From Venatoribacter pacificus (GTDB lineage: Bacteria; Pseudomonadota; Gammaproteobacteria; Pseudomonadales; Oceanobacteraceae), in NCBI RefSeq assembly GCF_025318105.1, contig NZ_JAOANI010000005.1, positions 29,123 through 93,122 on the forward strand: a stretch of DNA of 64,000 nucleotides, in the 5' to 3' direction. Below are positions 1-10,099 of the stretch, one piece after another; the first letter of the stretch is position 1, and each line of letters starts with the position of its first letter. The translations under genes and the position numbers were made by a program. The notes under the pieces are model-generated. The model was not told where the DNA came from. It searched no databases and saw only the letters and a program-made list of their open reading frames with translations.

Positions 1-461
1 AGTGCAGCGCCCGGCGTATAGCGCTGTAGCGGCCTGCCCTGTCATAGAACTCTGTGCTGCCACATGGATTGGCGCTGCCATGCGGCCTGGAAGGTGTGTG
101 ATTACTTGCTGATAACTTATTCATCAGCACGTTATATCAGCAAAAGATGTACGCCAGATGAAATTCGATCTCATTTATGGCCAGTTTGGCCGTTTAGTTA
201 ATCCGCATGGCTGACGGCCACTGATTCCTTCCACCTCAAAATACCGATCGGTACCGTTCTGTAACGTATCGAACTATCCTCCTCGGCTCATTGACCGCCT
301 ATAAATAGCAGCTAAGTTTAATGAACCGCAGCGACTGAATGAGCGCAGGCTCTTAAGGCTCCGCTGAATTCCGGGCAAACGTACATTCCAGGAGGATTGC
401 CCCGCTCTCTCAGGGGCTAACGCCATACGCAGGCAATGATTGCCTGCCGCAAGGACCTAAC
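1..461 (+). other. gene-free leader upstream of the hybrid kinase
   Basis: I see no convincing gene in this left-edge stretch. Just before the kinase gene at 462 there are two potential RNA hairpins. One has 5-bp arms at 399-403 and 413-417. The other is a perfect 9-bp inverted repeat at 429-437 and 439-447. The second ends four bases before the ribosome-binding sequence AAGGAC (about 451-456), so it could affect translation initiation. I compared the region by eye with c-di-GMP, TPP and guanidine riboswitch cores and found no match. The promoter was not identified. Confidence 0.4.
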
Positions 462-3400
462 ATGAGCAGCACCGCCAATCTGCCTACCATGCGCCGATTT
501 TTTCTGGTTACCGGATTGATCGCTCTATTGCTGTGCAGCGTACTGGTGGCCTTACTTGAGAATCACAGCCGGGAAGATGCTTACAACCGGGCGTTTAATG
601 AACTGGGTGAACAAGCGACCTTACGGGCCAACTACTTCAGCGAGACCCTGAACAAAGACAAAGATAAAGTTCGCTTCCTGCACAGTACTCCGCCTGTTAG
701 TGGCATTGTCCGGGCCATGGAAAATAACGGTAAGGATCTGCTTGATAACACCACCAGTCAGCAGTGGAAGCAGCGCCTGCAAACCATCTTCAGCGGTTTT
801 ATTGCCGCCAATGCCGAAATCCGTCAGATTCGCTTTATAGGCCGGGAAGATAACGGGCGTGAATTAGTACGCGTTGAGCGTAAAAACGGCAACATCCGTA
901 TTACCGCCGAAGCTGATCTGCAGGAAAAAGGTCAGAGTGACTATTTTCTGGCTGCCAAAAATTTATATAAAGACGAAATCTACATATCCTCCATCAGTCT
1001 GAACCGTGAGTACAATAAGATCGAAATTCCGGCCTGGCCGGCATACCGGATAGCCGAGTCTGTTTTTGATTCTGACAATAATTTCTTCGGTTTTATTATC
1101 ATTAACTTTGATGCCGGAATATTGCTTCAGAACCTGAAAAACGATACCCCGAAGAACATGCAGGTATTTTTATTAAATGCTGACGGCGGCTATCTGATAC
1201 ACCCGGATAAAAAAGAAGAGTTTCGCTACGAATACGATCCCGAAAGCAACTGGGAAAATGATGAAAACCCGGTAGCGGTAAAAAGCCATAAAAACATATT
1301 TATAAGTAATAAATCACCGGCAAAGAATACCTTTTACTACTTTTCTCAGCGGATATTTCTCGGCGGCCCTGGCAGCGATCACTTTCTTGATCTTCACACC
1401 GCGTTCAACAGAACCGACATAGAGCAGCAGATTCAAAGTATGCGCTTTAAAATACTGCTGCTGATTGCTGTGCTAATCAGCTTTGCTGCTTTTATCGCCT
1501 GGTTGTATCAGCGCCGTATCGACAGCCGCATGGCACTTCTGACAGAACGCTCGACGGCCCGCGCCATTATCAATCACTCAACCGATGCCATTATCGGTAT
1601 GAACCCGGATGGAAAGATTGATAGCTGGAACAGCGGCGCGACGGTTATGTTTGGCTATCACGAACAAATGGTCATCGGTAAAACGCTGTTTACGACCATA
1701 CTCGACAGCAATAATCAGCAGATTACTCCGCAGATCATCAGTGCAGTATTATCTGGCAAGGTGATTAACCAGTGTGAAACGCGTGCCAGAACCCAGAATG
1801 GCGAAAAACTGTATATTTCGGCCAGTATTTATCCCATTGTTATTGAACATAAAACGATTGGTTGCGCGATCAGCATCCGTGATATCTCTGAAAAATATGT
1901 CCTCAATGAAGAAATCGCCCGGATCAACTCCACCCTTGAAAGCCAGGTAAAAGAACGAACTCAGGCCCTGGAAATTGCCATTCAGGAAGCGCAGCAAGCC
2001 AGCCAGGCCAAGAGTCTTTTTATTGCCAATGTCAGCCACGAAATCCGCACACCCATTAATGGCATTATGGGCATGCTGTCATTACTCAAGCGCGAATGCA
2101 GCAGTGATAAGCAGCTGCATTATATTCGCATCGCGGAAAACAGCGCTTCAACACTGACCGCTCAGATTAACGATATTCTGGATTTTTCCAAGATAGGCGC
2201 AGATAAGCTACAACTGGAGCATACCGAGTTCAACATCAGTCATTTACTCAGCTCAATTGCCACCAGCATGTCGGTGCGGCCATTTGAATCCAATATCGAG
2301 TTTGTATTGGATAGCGCCGATATTAACCATACCCATCTTCTCGGCGATCCGGTCAGGGTCCGGCAGATTATTGCCAACCTTGTATCGAATGCGGTGAAAT
2401 TCACGCCTGCCGGAGAAATCGTTCTAAAAGCCGGAACGCATGATGAGGGAAACGGCAATGTTCGTTTCTCCTGTTCGGTAACCGATACCGGCATCGGTGT
2501 TGATCCGGAAAAGCATGACGTGCTGTTTGAAGCGTTCAATCAGGCCGATAACAGTACGACGCGAAAATTTGGCGGCACAGGATTGGGACTCTCAATCTGT
2601 AAACAATTATGTGCATTGATGAATGGCAGCATAGATGTTATCAGCAGCAACGAAGACGGAACCAGCATCGCTTTCAATATTCTGCTCAGCATGAGTCAGG
2701 ATCAGCCTCATTCGCTCGCAGTGGATAGAATATTCTCGGCTCAGCAATGGTTAATTGCCTGCCCGAATCACTCATTGCGATATTCACTGGAAAAAATCGT
2801 CCATTATCATGGTGGCGAACCGACCAACGTTGACAGTGCGATGCAAGCTGAAATGATGCTGAGTAATAATCCATCAGCCGATTATTTATTACTCGATATC
2901 GCCTGGCTGCGCGGATCGTTATTAAATGCGTTGCAGCTGGGTACTTTTCAGGGGCGTCTGATGCTGCTGGTGCCGCCCGGATATGCCCCGGAACTGCCAT
3001 TATTTCCCCCACAACTGAAAGCCATCACACTTACCCGGCCAGTATCTCCGGAAGATCTGGAGCTCACTTGGCGCAAACAGATGGGCCAGGTTCTGCCAGA
3101 AACGAATCGCCAACCTGACAACAACCATTATTCATTCACTCATCCCGACGGGCGCGCCTATCGTATATTGGTTGTAGACGATAATGTGATTAACCAGGAA
3201 GTAGCTTGCGGCCTGTTGGCAAACCTTAATATGGATTCACTGACGGCCAATAATGGTCAGAATGCCTTAGAAAAGCTGCAACAAAGCAGCGATAAAGAAC
3301 CCTTCGACCTGATCCTGATGGATTGCCAGATGCCGGTCCTGGATGGATTTTCTGCAACGCAAAAAATCCGTGCTGGTGAGGCCGGTGAGCGTTATTGCAA

Positions 3401-4043
3401 CATCATTATTATTGCCATGACCGCCGGTGTAATGGATGGTGATCGTGAGAACTGCCTGCAGTCAGGCATGGACGATTATCTGAGCAAACCCATTGAAACC
3501 GATCGTTTTGAAAGCACGTTGCGTGGCTGGCTCAGCCGCATTAAAACAGCAGAAGCAGCGCAGCAACCAGACACAAAGAGAACGATAATGTCTGCAGAAA
3601 ACGACCCAGACTCAGCGCTCAACAGCAACAACAATGAAAGCACCGGAAATAAAAGTAACGAAAATGAAAATAATGGCCGCAAATTACCTGCCGAAGTGGC
3701 TGGCCAATCGGTGTGGGATAGGGCTGGTGCATTACAGCGATTGATGAATAAAGAAAGTATTCTGACCCGCGTCGTGGAATTATTTATCAATACATCAGGG
3801 GAAACGCTGCAAGCCTTACAGGACGCACTGGCCGCTCAGGATATCAGCAGTATTCAGGCGCAGGCGCATACACTGAAAGGGGTCGCCGGGAATATTGGTG
3901 GTATGCAATTGATGGCCCTCAGCGGGTTGTTGGAACAAGCCGCCCGCGAACAGGACAACAGCCGCTTGCAAAGCCTCAGTCTGCATTTGCCGCACTGCTA
4001 CAATATGCTGATGGAATCCCTGCAGGAAAATCAGCCGGAATAA
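462..4043 (+). CDS. hybrid sensor histidine kinase (Cache-PAS-HisKA-HATPase-REC-Hpt)
   Basis: This 1193-residue inner-membrane hybrid kinase is of the BarA/EvgS architecture. It has a membrane helix at about 12-32, a large periplasmic double-Cache-like sensor to about 325, a second helix near 330-350, and a PAS domain at about 365-480. A coiled coil leads into HisKA with His526 in the motif SHEIRTP. The HATPase has an N-box near 636-648 and FGGTGLGL near 703. A degenerate receiver-like stretch (about 755-880) is followed by a canonical receiver with Asp954 (LMDCQMP) and an Hpt domain with His1136 (AHTLKG). A four-step phosphorelay is therefore expected. No separate response regulator is adjacent, so the output partner must lie elsewhere. 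The start has AAGGAC upstream. Ligand and target pathway are unknown. Confidence 0.92.
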   Translation: MSSTANLPTMRRFFLVTGLIALLLCSVLVALLENHSREDAYNRAFNELGEQATLRANYFSETLNKDKDKVRFLHSTPPVSGIVRAMENNGKDLLDNTTSQQWKQRLQTIFSGFIAANAEIRQIRFIGREDNGRELVRVERKNGNIRITAEADLQEKGQSDYFLAAKNLYKDEIYISSISLNREYNKIEIPAWPAYRIAESVFDSDNNFFGFIIINFDAGILLQNLKNDTPKNMQVFLLNADGGYLIHPDKKEEFRYEYDPESNWENDENPVAVKSHKNIFISNKSPAKNTFYYFSQRIFLGGPGSDHFLDLHTAFNRTDIEQQIQSMRFKILLLIAVLISFAAFIAWLYQRRIDSRMALLTERSTARAIINHSTDAIIGMNPDGKIDSWNSGATVMFGYHEQMVIGKTLFTTILDSNNQQITPQIISAVLSGKVINQCETRARTQNGEKLYISASIYPIVIEHKTIGCAISIRDISEKYVLNEEIARINSTLESQVKERTQALEIAIQEAQQASQAKSLFIANVSHEIRTPINGIMGMLSLLKRECSSDKQLHYIRIAENSASTLTAQINDILDFSKIGADKLQLEHTEFNISHLLSSIATSMSVRPFESNIEFVLDSADINHTHLLGDPVRVRQIIANLVSNAVKFTPAGEIVLKAGTHDEGNGNVRFSCSVTDTGIGVDPEKHDVLFEAFNQADNSTTRKFGGTGLGLSICKQLCALMNGSIDVISSNEDGTSIAFNILLSMSQDQPHSLAVDRIFSAQQWLIACPNHSLRYSLEKIVHYHGGEPTNVDSAMQAEMMLSNNPSADYLLLDIAWLRGSLLNALQLGTFQGRLMLLVPPGYAPELPLFPPQLKAITLTRPVSPEDLELTWRKQMGQVLPETNRQPDNNHYSFTHPDGRAYRILVVDDNVINQEVACGLLANLNMDSLTANNGQNALEKLQQSSDKEPFDLILMDCQMPVLDGFSATQKIRAGEAGERYCNIIIIAMTAGVMDGDRENCLQSGMDDYLSKPIETDRFESTLRGWLSRIKTAEAAQQPDTKRTIMSAENDPDSALNSNNNESTGNKSNENENNGRKLPAEVAGQSVWDRAGALQRLMNKESILTRVVELFINTSGETLQALQDALAAQDISSIQAQAHTLKGVAGNIGGMQLMALSGLLEQAAREQDNSRLQSLSLHLPHCYNMLMESLQENQPE

Positions 4044-4071
4044 ACACTACTGGCCAAGACGCATGCGGTTA

Positions 4072-4106
4072 AAACACCTTAACTCCCTGCCGCCGGTGTT
4101 TTTTTC
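4072..4106 (+). terminator. possible terminator between convergent kinase and topB genes
   Basis: Seven-base arms at 4072-4078 and 4095-4101 are followed on the plus strand by a run of T. The loop contains the stop codon of the convergent topoisomerase gene. The stem is short, so this is a weak prediction. Confidence 0.35.
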
Positions 4107-6076
4107 CTGCTCCGGCCTGCTGTGCTTTTACTTTTCCCGGCGCGACCTGCCCTGCTGACGCTCTTTTTCCCTGAGCTGTATTTGCGTCTGCCTGCAGTGT
4201 TCGCTGCACTTCCCGCTAACCCCGAAAACTGCACAGTATCCGCCGTCAGGGCTGAATGAATCAGCTGGTGCAGTTGTTCGGTCATCGGTTGCATAAAAGC
4301 AGCGTAATTCAAAGCTTTGTGTGCGATGTCCTGTAATTGCTTTTCCCAATGCGCCGTCATGTCCGGCCGCGTACTGGCCTCTGGCAACGCATTAATCAGT
4401 GTTTGTCCCAGTGCTGTCGCGCGAATGCTTTTGCCTTCTCGCTGTAAAAAACGGCGTTTAAATAACAATTCAATAATGCCGGCACGGGTTGCTTCTGTTC
4501 CCAGGCCATCGGTTTCTTTCAGAATACTTTTCAGGCTTTTATCCTGCACAAAACGACCAATCCCGGTCATCGCTGCAAGCAAACTGGCATCGGTAAAATG
4601 TGGTGGTGGCTGAGTGTGTTTTTCCTGCAGCAAAGGCTCTCCACTCCACAGTACCTGTCCTGCTTTTAACGGCGGCAATGGTGCTTTAGCGCTTGTCTGA
4701 TTCTCTTTTTGCGGCAGTAATACTTTCCAGCCCGGCTTCAGGGTTTCCCGCTCAGTAGCGCTGAACAGACCACCAGCAATGATGAGACTGATTTTGGTAT
4801 CGGCGTATTCATAGTGAGGAAAAAACTGCAGCAGATACTGGCGCGCAATCAGTGCATAGAGTTTTTGTTCGGTACTGTTTAAGCGTCCGGCAGGCAGTAC
4901 TTTGGCGGTCGGAATAATCGCGTGATGAGCACCCACTTTGGCATCGTTCCAGGCCTGGCTGCGGATTGAACTGTCAGCCTGAGCGCAAGCCGTAGCCAGC
5001 GCCTCGCTGTGTGCACTCACAGCCGTTATAACCTGCTGCCGCTGGGCAAAGTGCTCCTGCGGTAAATAACGGCAGTCGGAGCGGGGGTAGGTAATTAACT
5101 GATGCTTTTCATACAGGCTCTGTGCTCCGTCCAGCACCTGCTGCGCGCTCATGCCCAGTGCTTTAGCTGCATCAATCTGCAACGCCGATAAATTAAACGG
5201 CAGCGGCGGTGCCTGCTTTTTTTCTTTACGCTCAACCTGTTCAACCTGTGCAGGTTGCTGACGAATACGGGCGGCGACATTGGCGGCCAGCTTCGGATTC
5301 AGCACCCGGCCTTCCTCATCCTGATGCGCGGCACAGGCATCACTCGGCTGCCAGTTAGCGTAGAAACTCAGTGGAGTGTCTGCGGTTAAATGAACAGCCG
5401 CCTGCACCTCGTAAAACGGTTTACTGATGAAATTATTGATCTCTTCATCGCGGCGAACCACCAACCCGAGCACCGGTGTCTGTACGCGGCCCACCGATAA
5501 CACACTGTTCACTCCGCCCTGACGGCCTTTAATGGTGTAAGCACGGGTCAGATTGATGCCGTATAACCAGTCGGCGCGGGAGCGCGCCAATGCTGATACT
5601 GACAGCGGTACAAATTCCTGATTGGAACGCAGCTGCTGTAACGCCCTGCTGACAGCCTGTGGATTTAAATCACTGACCAACAGTCGCTGCATTGCCTGAC
5701 GTTTGGCCGCGGGCACTTTCAGAAATTCAATAACCTCGTCCACCAGCAGCTGGCCTTCGCGGTCAGGATCGCCGGCATGCACCAGATTGTCGGCTTCTTT
5801 CACCAGTTTACGCAGCACGGTTAATTGTTTACGGGTTTGTGGTTTAGCCTGCAGCTGCCACTGTGCCGGTATAATCGGCAAATGATCGAGCCGCCATTGC
5901 TTAAAAGCCGGATCATAAGCATCCGGTTCTGCCTGCTCTAACAGATGGCCAATACACCAACTCACCACATCGCCGTTGGCGGCACGGATAAATCCTTCGC
6001 CCTTAGTGTGCGGCTTGGGCAGCACGGCGGCGATGGCACGGCCAAGACTGGGTTTTTCGGCAATAATCAGGCGCAT
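4079..6076 (-). CDS. topB: DNA topoisomerase III
   Basis: This type IA topoisomerase (665 residues) relaxes and decatenates DNA through a 5'-phosphotyrosine intermediate. The N-terminal Toprim domain begins IIAEKPSLGRAI, the acidic metal-binding segment is DPDREGQ, and the catalytic tyrosine sits in LITYPRSDCRYL. Length and order match E. coli TopB (about 650 residues). The C-terminus is a Lys/Arg/Ser-rich basic tail, as in other TopB proteins. I chose the ATG at 6076 because family members begin MRLIIAEKP. An in-frame TTG at 6085 would add three residues. It stands alone, convergent with the upstream kinase and divergent from the chemoreceptor gene. Confidence 0.95.
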   Translation of the reverse strand: MRLIIAEKPSLGRAIAAVLPKPHTKGEGFIRAANGDVVSWCIGHLLEQAEPDAYDPAFKQWRLDHLPIIPAQWQLQAKPQTRKQLTVLRKLVKEADNLVHAGDPDREGQLLVDEVIEFLKVPAAKRQAMQRLLVSDLNPQAVSRALQQLRSNQEFVPLSVSALARSRADWLYGINLTRAYTIKGRQGGVNSVLSVGRVQTPVLGLVVRRDEEINNFISKPFYEVQAAVHLTADTPLSFYANWQPSDACAAHQDEEGRVLNPKLAANVAARIRQQPAQVEQVERKEKKQAPPLPFNLSALQIDAAKALGMSAQQVLDGAQSLYEKHQLITYPRSDCRYLPQEHFAQRQQVITAVSAHSEALATACAQADSSIRSQAWNDAKVGAHHAIIPTAKVLPAGRLNSTEQKLYALIARQYLLQFFPHYEYADTKISLIIAGGLFSATERETLKPGWKVLLPQKENQTSAKAPLPPLKAGQVLWSGEPLLQEKHTQPPPHFTDASLLAAMTGIGRFVQDKSLKSILKETDGLGTEATRAGIIELLFKRRFLQREGKSIRATALGQTLINALPEASTRPDMTAHWEKQLQDIAHKALNYAAFMQPMTEQLHQLIHSALTADTVQFSGLAGSAANTAGRRKYSSGKKSVSRAGRAGKSKSTAGRSRKKTPAAGS

Positions 6077-6253
6077 AGCAAACAACTGTATTTTTATACA
6101 GCATCCATCATAGCCGAGCTGTTACCGCTCTTCCAGCATCAGGCCGCTCAACACAGGCTGGCATAGCAACAGCGGCCTCCCGCTTTATTTAACAAATCGC
6201 TCAGCAAAATATCTGTTCTATGCTGAAAACAGTCCGTTTTCAGGAAAAATCCC

Positions 6254-8101
6254 ATGCGCAACAGTATCCGCACACAAATAATGCTCGCGGTTGGCAGCAC
6301 CATTCTGGTGCTGCTCGCCCTCAGCGGTGTTTTTACCTACGAACAAGCACGCAGCAGCCTTGAGCAGGCCATCAGTGAACGCATTCAGGTTACCGGCGAG
6401 CGCGCCAGCCGCTACGTCAGCAGCTGGATCAGCAATAAAGGCCAGGTATTAAGCGGCACAGCCAAAGCGCTGCTTAACAATGAACGCATCCCGGTAATTG
6501 AGCAGGGGCTGGAATCCGGTAATTACATGTACCTGTATCTGGGCACCGATACCGGGGAAATGATCATGCGCCCGGATGATGAAATGCCGGACGACTATGA
6601 CCCACGTACCCGCCCCTGGTATCAGCAGGCGATGGCCGAGAGACGCCAGGTGCTGACGCCACCTTATGTGGATGCCACGACTAACGAATTGATCGTAACC
6701 TTTGCCGAGCCACTGCGCGGCGGCGTGATCGGTGGGGACATATCCCTCGAGGCCATTGTAAAAGAGGTTCTGGGTATTGATCTGGGCGAAAGTGGTTATG
6801 CGGCACTGCTCGATAGCAAAGGTGACTTCATGGTTCATCCGGAGCAGAAATTACTGGGTAAAAACGTCTCCACCCTGCTGAGCGGCAGCACACAACTGCA
6901 ACTGAACACAATCCAGCAAACCAGCTTCAATGATCGCAGCAGTCTGGTGGGCCTGTATTCCATTGATGGCACCGACTGGCGTCTGCTGCTGGTCGTCGAT
7001 CAGGCCGAAGCCTTTGCCAGCCTCGCCACTCTGCGCTGGTCCAGCATGTTGATCGGCATACTCACCATTGTGGTGGTTACCCTGATCGCCGGCATGATCA
7101 TCTCCTATCTGCTACGGCCTCTGGTGGTACTTAACACGGCCATGTCTGACATTGCTCAGGGGGAAGCGGATTTAACCCGTCGCCTGCAGGTAGATCGCAA
7201 TGATGAAATTGGCGCCCTGAGTAACTCGTTTAATGTGTTTGTTTCTTCCATTCACGAGCTGGTATCGCAAAGCCGTGATTCATCCCACGAGCTGGATGGT
7301 ATTGCCAAATCGGCGCGCGAAAATGCCGAGAACAACAACCAGGCGGTACAGTTACAACAGAACGAAATCAGCCAGGTGGCCGTCGCGGTTAACGAACTCT
7401 CTTCCACATCGTCGGAAGTAGCGACCAACGCGTCCGATACCGCCCATGCTGCGCAAAGTGCCACGAACGAAGGCAATAAGGGCATTCAGAATGCGCAGGA
7501 AAACAAACGCCGTATGGACGGTTTGTCACAGCAAATGGACAGCGCTACCGATGTAATCAACCAGCTGGATAATCAGGCGCAGCAGATCACCGGCATTCTT
7601 GCGACCATTCAGGGCATTGCCGAACAAACCAATTTACTGGCGCTGAACGCTGCCATTGAAGCGGCACGTGCCGGTGAGCAAGGACGGGGATTTGCCGTGG
7701 TAGCTGACGAAGTACGTACCCTGTCACAGCGCACACATACCGCCACCGGCGAAATTCAGGAAATGATCGACAGTCTGAAACACCACAGCCAGAAAGCCGT
7801 GGGCATTATGGAAACCAGTAAGCAACTGACCTCAGAAACCGCCAGCAGTGCGATACAGGTAACCGACAGCCTGACCGCGATTTCAGATGCACTGCACGAT
7901 ATTTCTAACCGTTCGCAAAGTATTGCCAACGCCTCACGCGAGCAGCATGCCGCCACCGAAGAGATCAGCCGCATCGCCACCGCGATTCAGTCGGCCTCCG
8001 ACGATCTGGCCGCCAACGTTGAGCAGGCGACTCAGCAATCCCATCAACTGCACACACTCAGTCACGATATCAGTTCGAACCTGTCGCGCTTCCGCGTCTG
8101 A
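6254..8101 (+). CDS. methyl-accepting chemotaxis protein with Cache sensor
   Basis: This 615-residue chemoreceptor has a membrane helix at about 9-29, a periplasmic double-Cache-type ligand-binding region to about 260, a second helix at about 262-286 and a HAMP linker. The cytoplasmic signalling domain contains the conserved hairpin tip (EQTNLLALNAAIEAARAGE) at about 456-474. It should form trimers of dimers coupled to CheA/CheW and control flagellar rotation or a similar output. No other flagellar chemotaxis gene is adjacent, as is common for orphan receptors. The ligand is unknown. The Cache region contains RPWYQQA and DISL, which are typical of small-molecule-binding dCache_1 domains (amino acids and related compounds), but that is only a family tendency. 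Confidence 0.93.
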   Translation: MRNSIRTQIMLAVGSTILVLLALSGVFTYEQARSSLEQAISERIQVTGERASRYVSSWISNKGQVLSGTAKALLNNERIPVIEQGLESGNYMYLYLGTDTGEMIMRPDDEMPDDYDPRTRPWYQQAMAERRQVLTPPYVDATTNELIVTFAEPLRGGVIGGDISLEAIVKEVLGIDLGESGYAALLDSKGDFMVHPEQKLLGKNVSTLLSGSTQLQLNTIQQTSFNDRSSLVGLYSIDGTDWRLLLVVDQAEAFASLATLRWSSMLIGILTIVVVTLIAGMIISYLLRPLVVLNTAMSDIAQGEADLTRRLQVDRNDEIGALSNSFNVFVSSIHELVSQSRDSSHELDGIAKSARENAENNNQAVQLQQNEISQVAVAVNELSSTSSEVATNASDTAHAAQSATNEGNKGIQNAQENKRRMDGLSQQMDSATDVINQLDNQAQQITGILATIQGIAEQTNLLALNAAIEAARAGEQGRGFAVVADEVRTLSQRTHTATGEIQEMIDSLKHHSQKAVGIMETSKQLTSETASSAIQVTDSLTAISDALHDISNRSQSIANASREQHAATEEISRIATAIQSASDDLAANVEQATQQSHQLHTLSHDISSNLSRFRV

Positions 8102-8125
8102 GGCTTGTCTGTGAGGCTTGTCTGT
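8100..8125 (+). repeat. 13-bp tandem duplication at the end of the chemoreceptor gene
   Basis: The 13-bp unit GAGGCTTGTCTGT occurs twice in direct succession (8100-8112 and 8113-8125), overlapping the chemoreceptor stop codon. It looks like a small slippage duplication with no evident function. Confidence 0.7.
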
Positions 8126-8143
8126 GAGAGGTGTTGCTGCCGG

Positions 8144-8785
8144 TTACAACAGGCCATGATCAATGGCCTTTAATACCGCCCGGGTACGGTCACGCACATT
8201 CAGTTTGGCCAGAATAAAGGACACCTGATTACGCACCGTGCCGGTCGATTTATGCAATGCTCCGGCAATTTCCTGATTGGTATAACCGGCCGCCACCAGT
8301 CTGAGAACCTGTAACTCTGCGGCGGTCAGCGGTTCATCTGCCAGGCCGCTGTCGCTATCAAACTCCAGCTCAAGCCGGTGCTCGCTGATTTTGCTTGTTA
8401 CCGCCGGCTGCACCCACTGTCCGCCCTGATGCAGGGTTTCGATCGCGGCTAACAGTTCGTCCAGTGCAACGTCTTTACGCAGATAACCACGCGCACCACG
8501 GCGCATACATTCAAGCACCAGCTCATGGTCATCGAAGGTTGTCAGCACCAGCACCGGAATATGACAACCACGCTGATACAACTCCGCCAGCAGCTCGGTA
8601 CCGCTCATATTAGGCATGCGGATATCCAGCAGAATAACATCCGGCTGATACTCTTCTATTACCGCCAACCCCTGTGCACCATCACTGGCCTCAGCCACCA
8701 CCCGGCACAGCGGACGCAGATGCAACAACGTACGAATTCCCTCGCGTACCAGTTGCTGATCTTCAATAAGCACCACATTGATCAT
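8144..8785 (-). CDS. NarL/LuxR-family response regulator
   Basis: This 213-residue two-component regulator has a receiver domain at residues 1-120 with phospho-acceptor Asp54 (ILLDIRMP). A LuxR-type helix-turn-helix follows at about 150-210 (LTAAELQVLRLVAAGYTNQEI). It overlaps its kinase gene by 4 nt (8782-8785), so the two are translationally coupled and are almost certainly a cognate pair. Kinases of the DesK/HisKA_3 type usually partner NarL-type regulators, which agrees. Target genes are unknown. The divergent MipA/OmpV gene at 10100 is the obvious local candidate. Confidence 0.92.
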   Translation of the reverse strand: MINVVLIEDQQLVREGIRTLLHLRPLCRVVAEASDGAQGLAVIEEYQPDVILLDIRMPNMSGTELLAELYQRGCHIPVLVLTTFDDHELVLECMRRGARGYLRKDVALDELLAAIETLHQGGQWVQPAVTSKISEHRLELEFDSDSGLADEPLTAAELQVLRLVAAGYTNQEIAGALHKSTGTVRNQVSFILAKLNVRDRTRAVLKAIDHGLL

Positions 8786-9945
8786 ACGAGCAGTCCGTTA
8801 TCCCAGGGTAAAGTCAGTGTGAGTTTTAAACCATGCCGGCCACATTCCCAGTCGCAGCGGCCACCGATAGCCTGCGCCCGCTCCTGCATCCCACGCATGC
8901 CATTTCCGGGCACCGGCAGCTGCCGCAGGGCGCCGTTATCTTCTACTGTGAGCTGCAGGCTGGCACCCTGTTGCCGCAGTACGATAGCCGCGCGGCTGGC
9001 CTGGGTATGACGCAGAATATTGGTCAGCGCTTCCTGTGCACAACGCAGGATCACCTCGGCGCAACGCACATCATCCATGATGAGATCCGGCGGAATCTGC
9101 AGCCATACCCGCGGACGCGGTACCGCCTCCAGCAGGGAGGTCAGCGCCTGACGTAAATCCAGACCGCGCCGCTCGCGGAATTCAGAGACGGCTTCACGCA
9201 TATCGCTGAGCAACAGATGGGCAATCGTCCCGGCGCGGTCAATGGCATGATCACGGGGCTGCGCCTCGGTATGACGGGCAATCTCCAGCTGAATACTGAG
9301 TGCGGCCAGATGATGTCCCAGCAGATCGTGCAGTTCACGGGCAATCCGTAAACGTTCATCACGCTTGCTGGCCGACGATAACAAACTCTGCGTGGCTTTC
9401 AGTTCGCGCACCAGCTGCGACGCATATTCACGCGCCTGCTGTTCGGCCTGCAGGGTAAAACAGATATACAAAGCAAACAGATTAAACAGCGCATAGAGCA
9501 CGCTGTTGATCAGTACGAAATCCTGATCAAACAGCAAGCCCTGGTATAAGCCGATCAGCAATGGCACCAATAATGCCGCCAGCAGACAACTGCGCCAGCT
9601 GAAATAGCGCGGCAACTGTGCAATCACCAGAATCCACAATACCGCGCTGATACCACTGCCAAATAACAGCATCAGCGACAGCGCGCTGACCATCGCCAAC
9701 CAGAGCCATAACGGCGGCTGGCGGGCCTCACGCCAGGGCGGTAAGCGGGCCAGCACATTGGCGACTAAATTGAGTACAAAAAGACCGCTTACCAACAGAA
9801 TCCAGCTTGTTGTGGCCGGAACACGGGTAACGGCCTCGACCTGACTGAGCCACAAGAAGATCAGTGTGACGGCCAGAAAGCCGATGGTAAGCCCTGCCAG
9901 CACGACGTCTGCAGCAATAATTATATGGGGTTTGATTCTGTTCAC
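8782..9945 (-). CDS. DesK-type sensor histidine kinase
   Basis: This membrane kinase (387 residues from the chosen start) has about five to six hydrophobic helices in the first 200 residues, a short coiled linker, a HisKA_3 dimerisation domain with the phospho-acceptor in ARELHDLLGHHLAAL, and a C-terminal HATPase. There is no large periplasmic sensor, so it probably senses something in or at the membrane, as DesK-like kinases do. The start is uncertain. I favour GTG at 9945 because the sequence there runs directly into the first membrane helix. In-frame alternatives at 10035 and 10071 would add an unlikely Cys/Arg-rich leader. It sits upstream of and overlaps the response-regulator gene. Confidence 0.85.
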   Translation of the reverse strand: MNRIKPHIIIAADVVLAGLTIGFLAVTLIFLWLSQVEAVTRVPATTSWILLVSGLFVLNLVANVLARLPPWREARQPPLWLWLAMVSALSLMLLFGSGISAVLWILVIAQLPRYFSWRSCLLAALLVPLLIGLYQGLLFDQDFVLINSVLYALFNLFALYICFTLQAEQQAREYASQLVRELKATQSLLSSASKRDERLRIARELHDLLGHHLAALSIQLEIARHTEAQPRDHAIDRAGTIAHLLLSDMREAVSEFRERRGLDLRQALTSLLEAVPRPRVWLQIPPDLIMDDVRCAEVILRCAQEALTNILRHTQASRAAIVLRQQGASLQLTVEDNGALRQLPVPGNGMRGMQERAQAIGGRCDWECGRHGLKLTLTLPWDNGLLV

Positions 9946-10099
9946 GGCGTCAGTGTGCCAGAGGCGCTGCTGTTGCTGAATAGGGCAAATGTCATCTTCT
10001 GCCGATCCGGCGCAACACCGGCGATAACGTGACATTTGCCACAAGCCGCCACACCAGCAGCGCTCTAGCATCGGTTTTCAACCATCGCCGGAGCCATGT

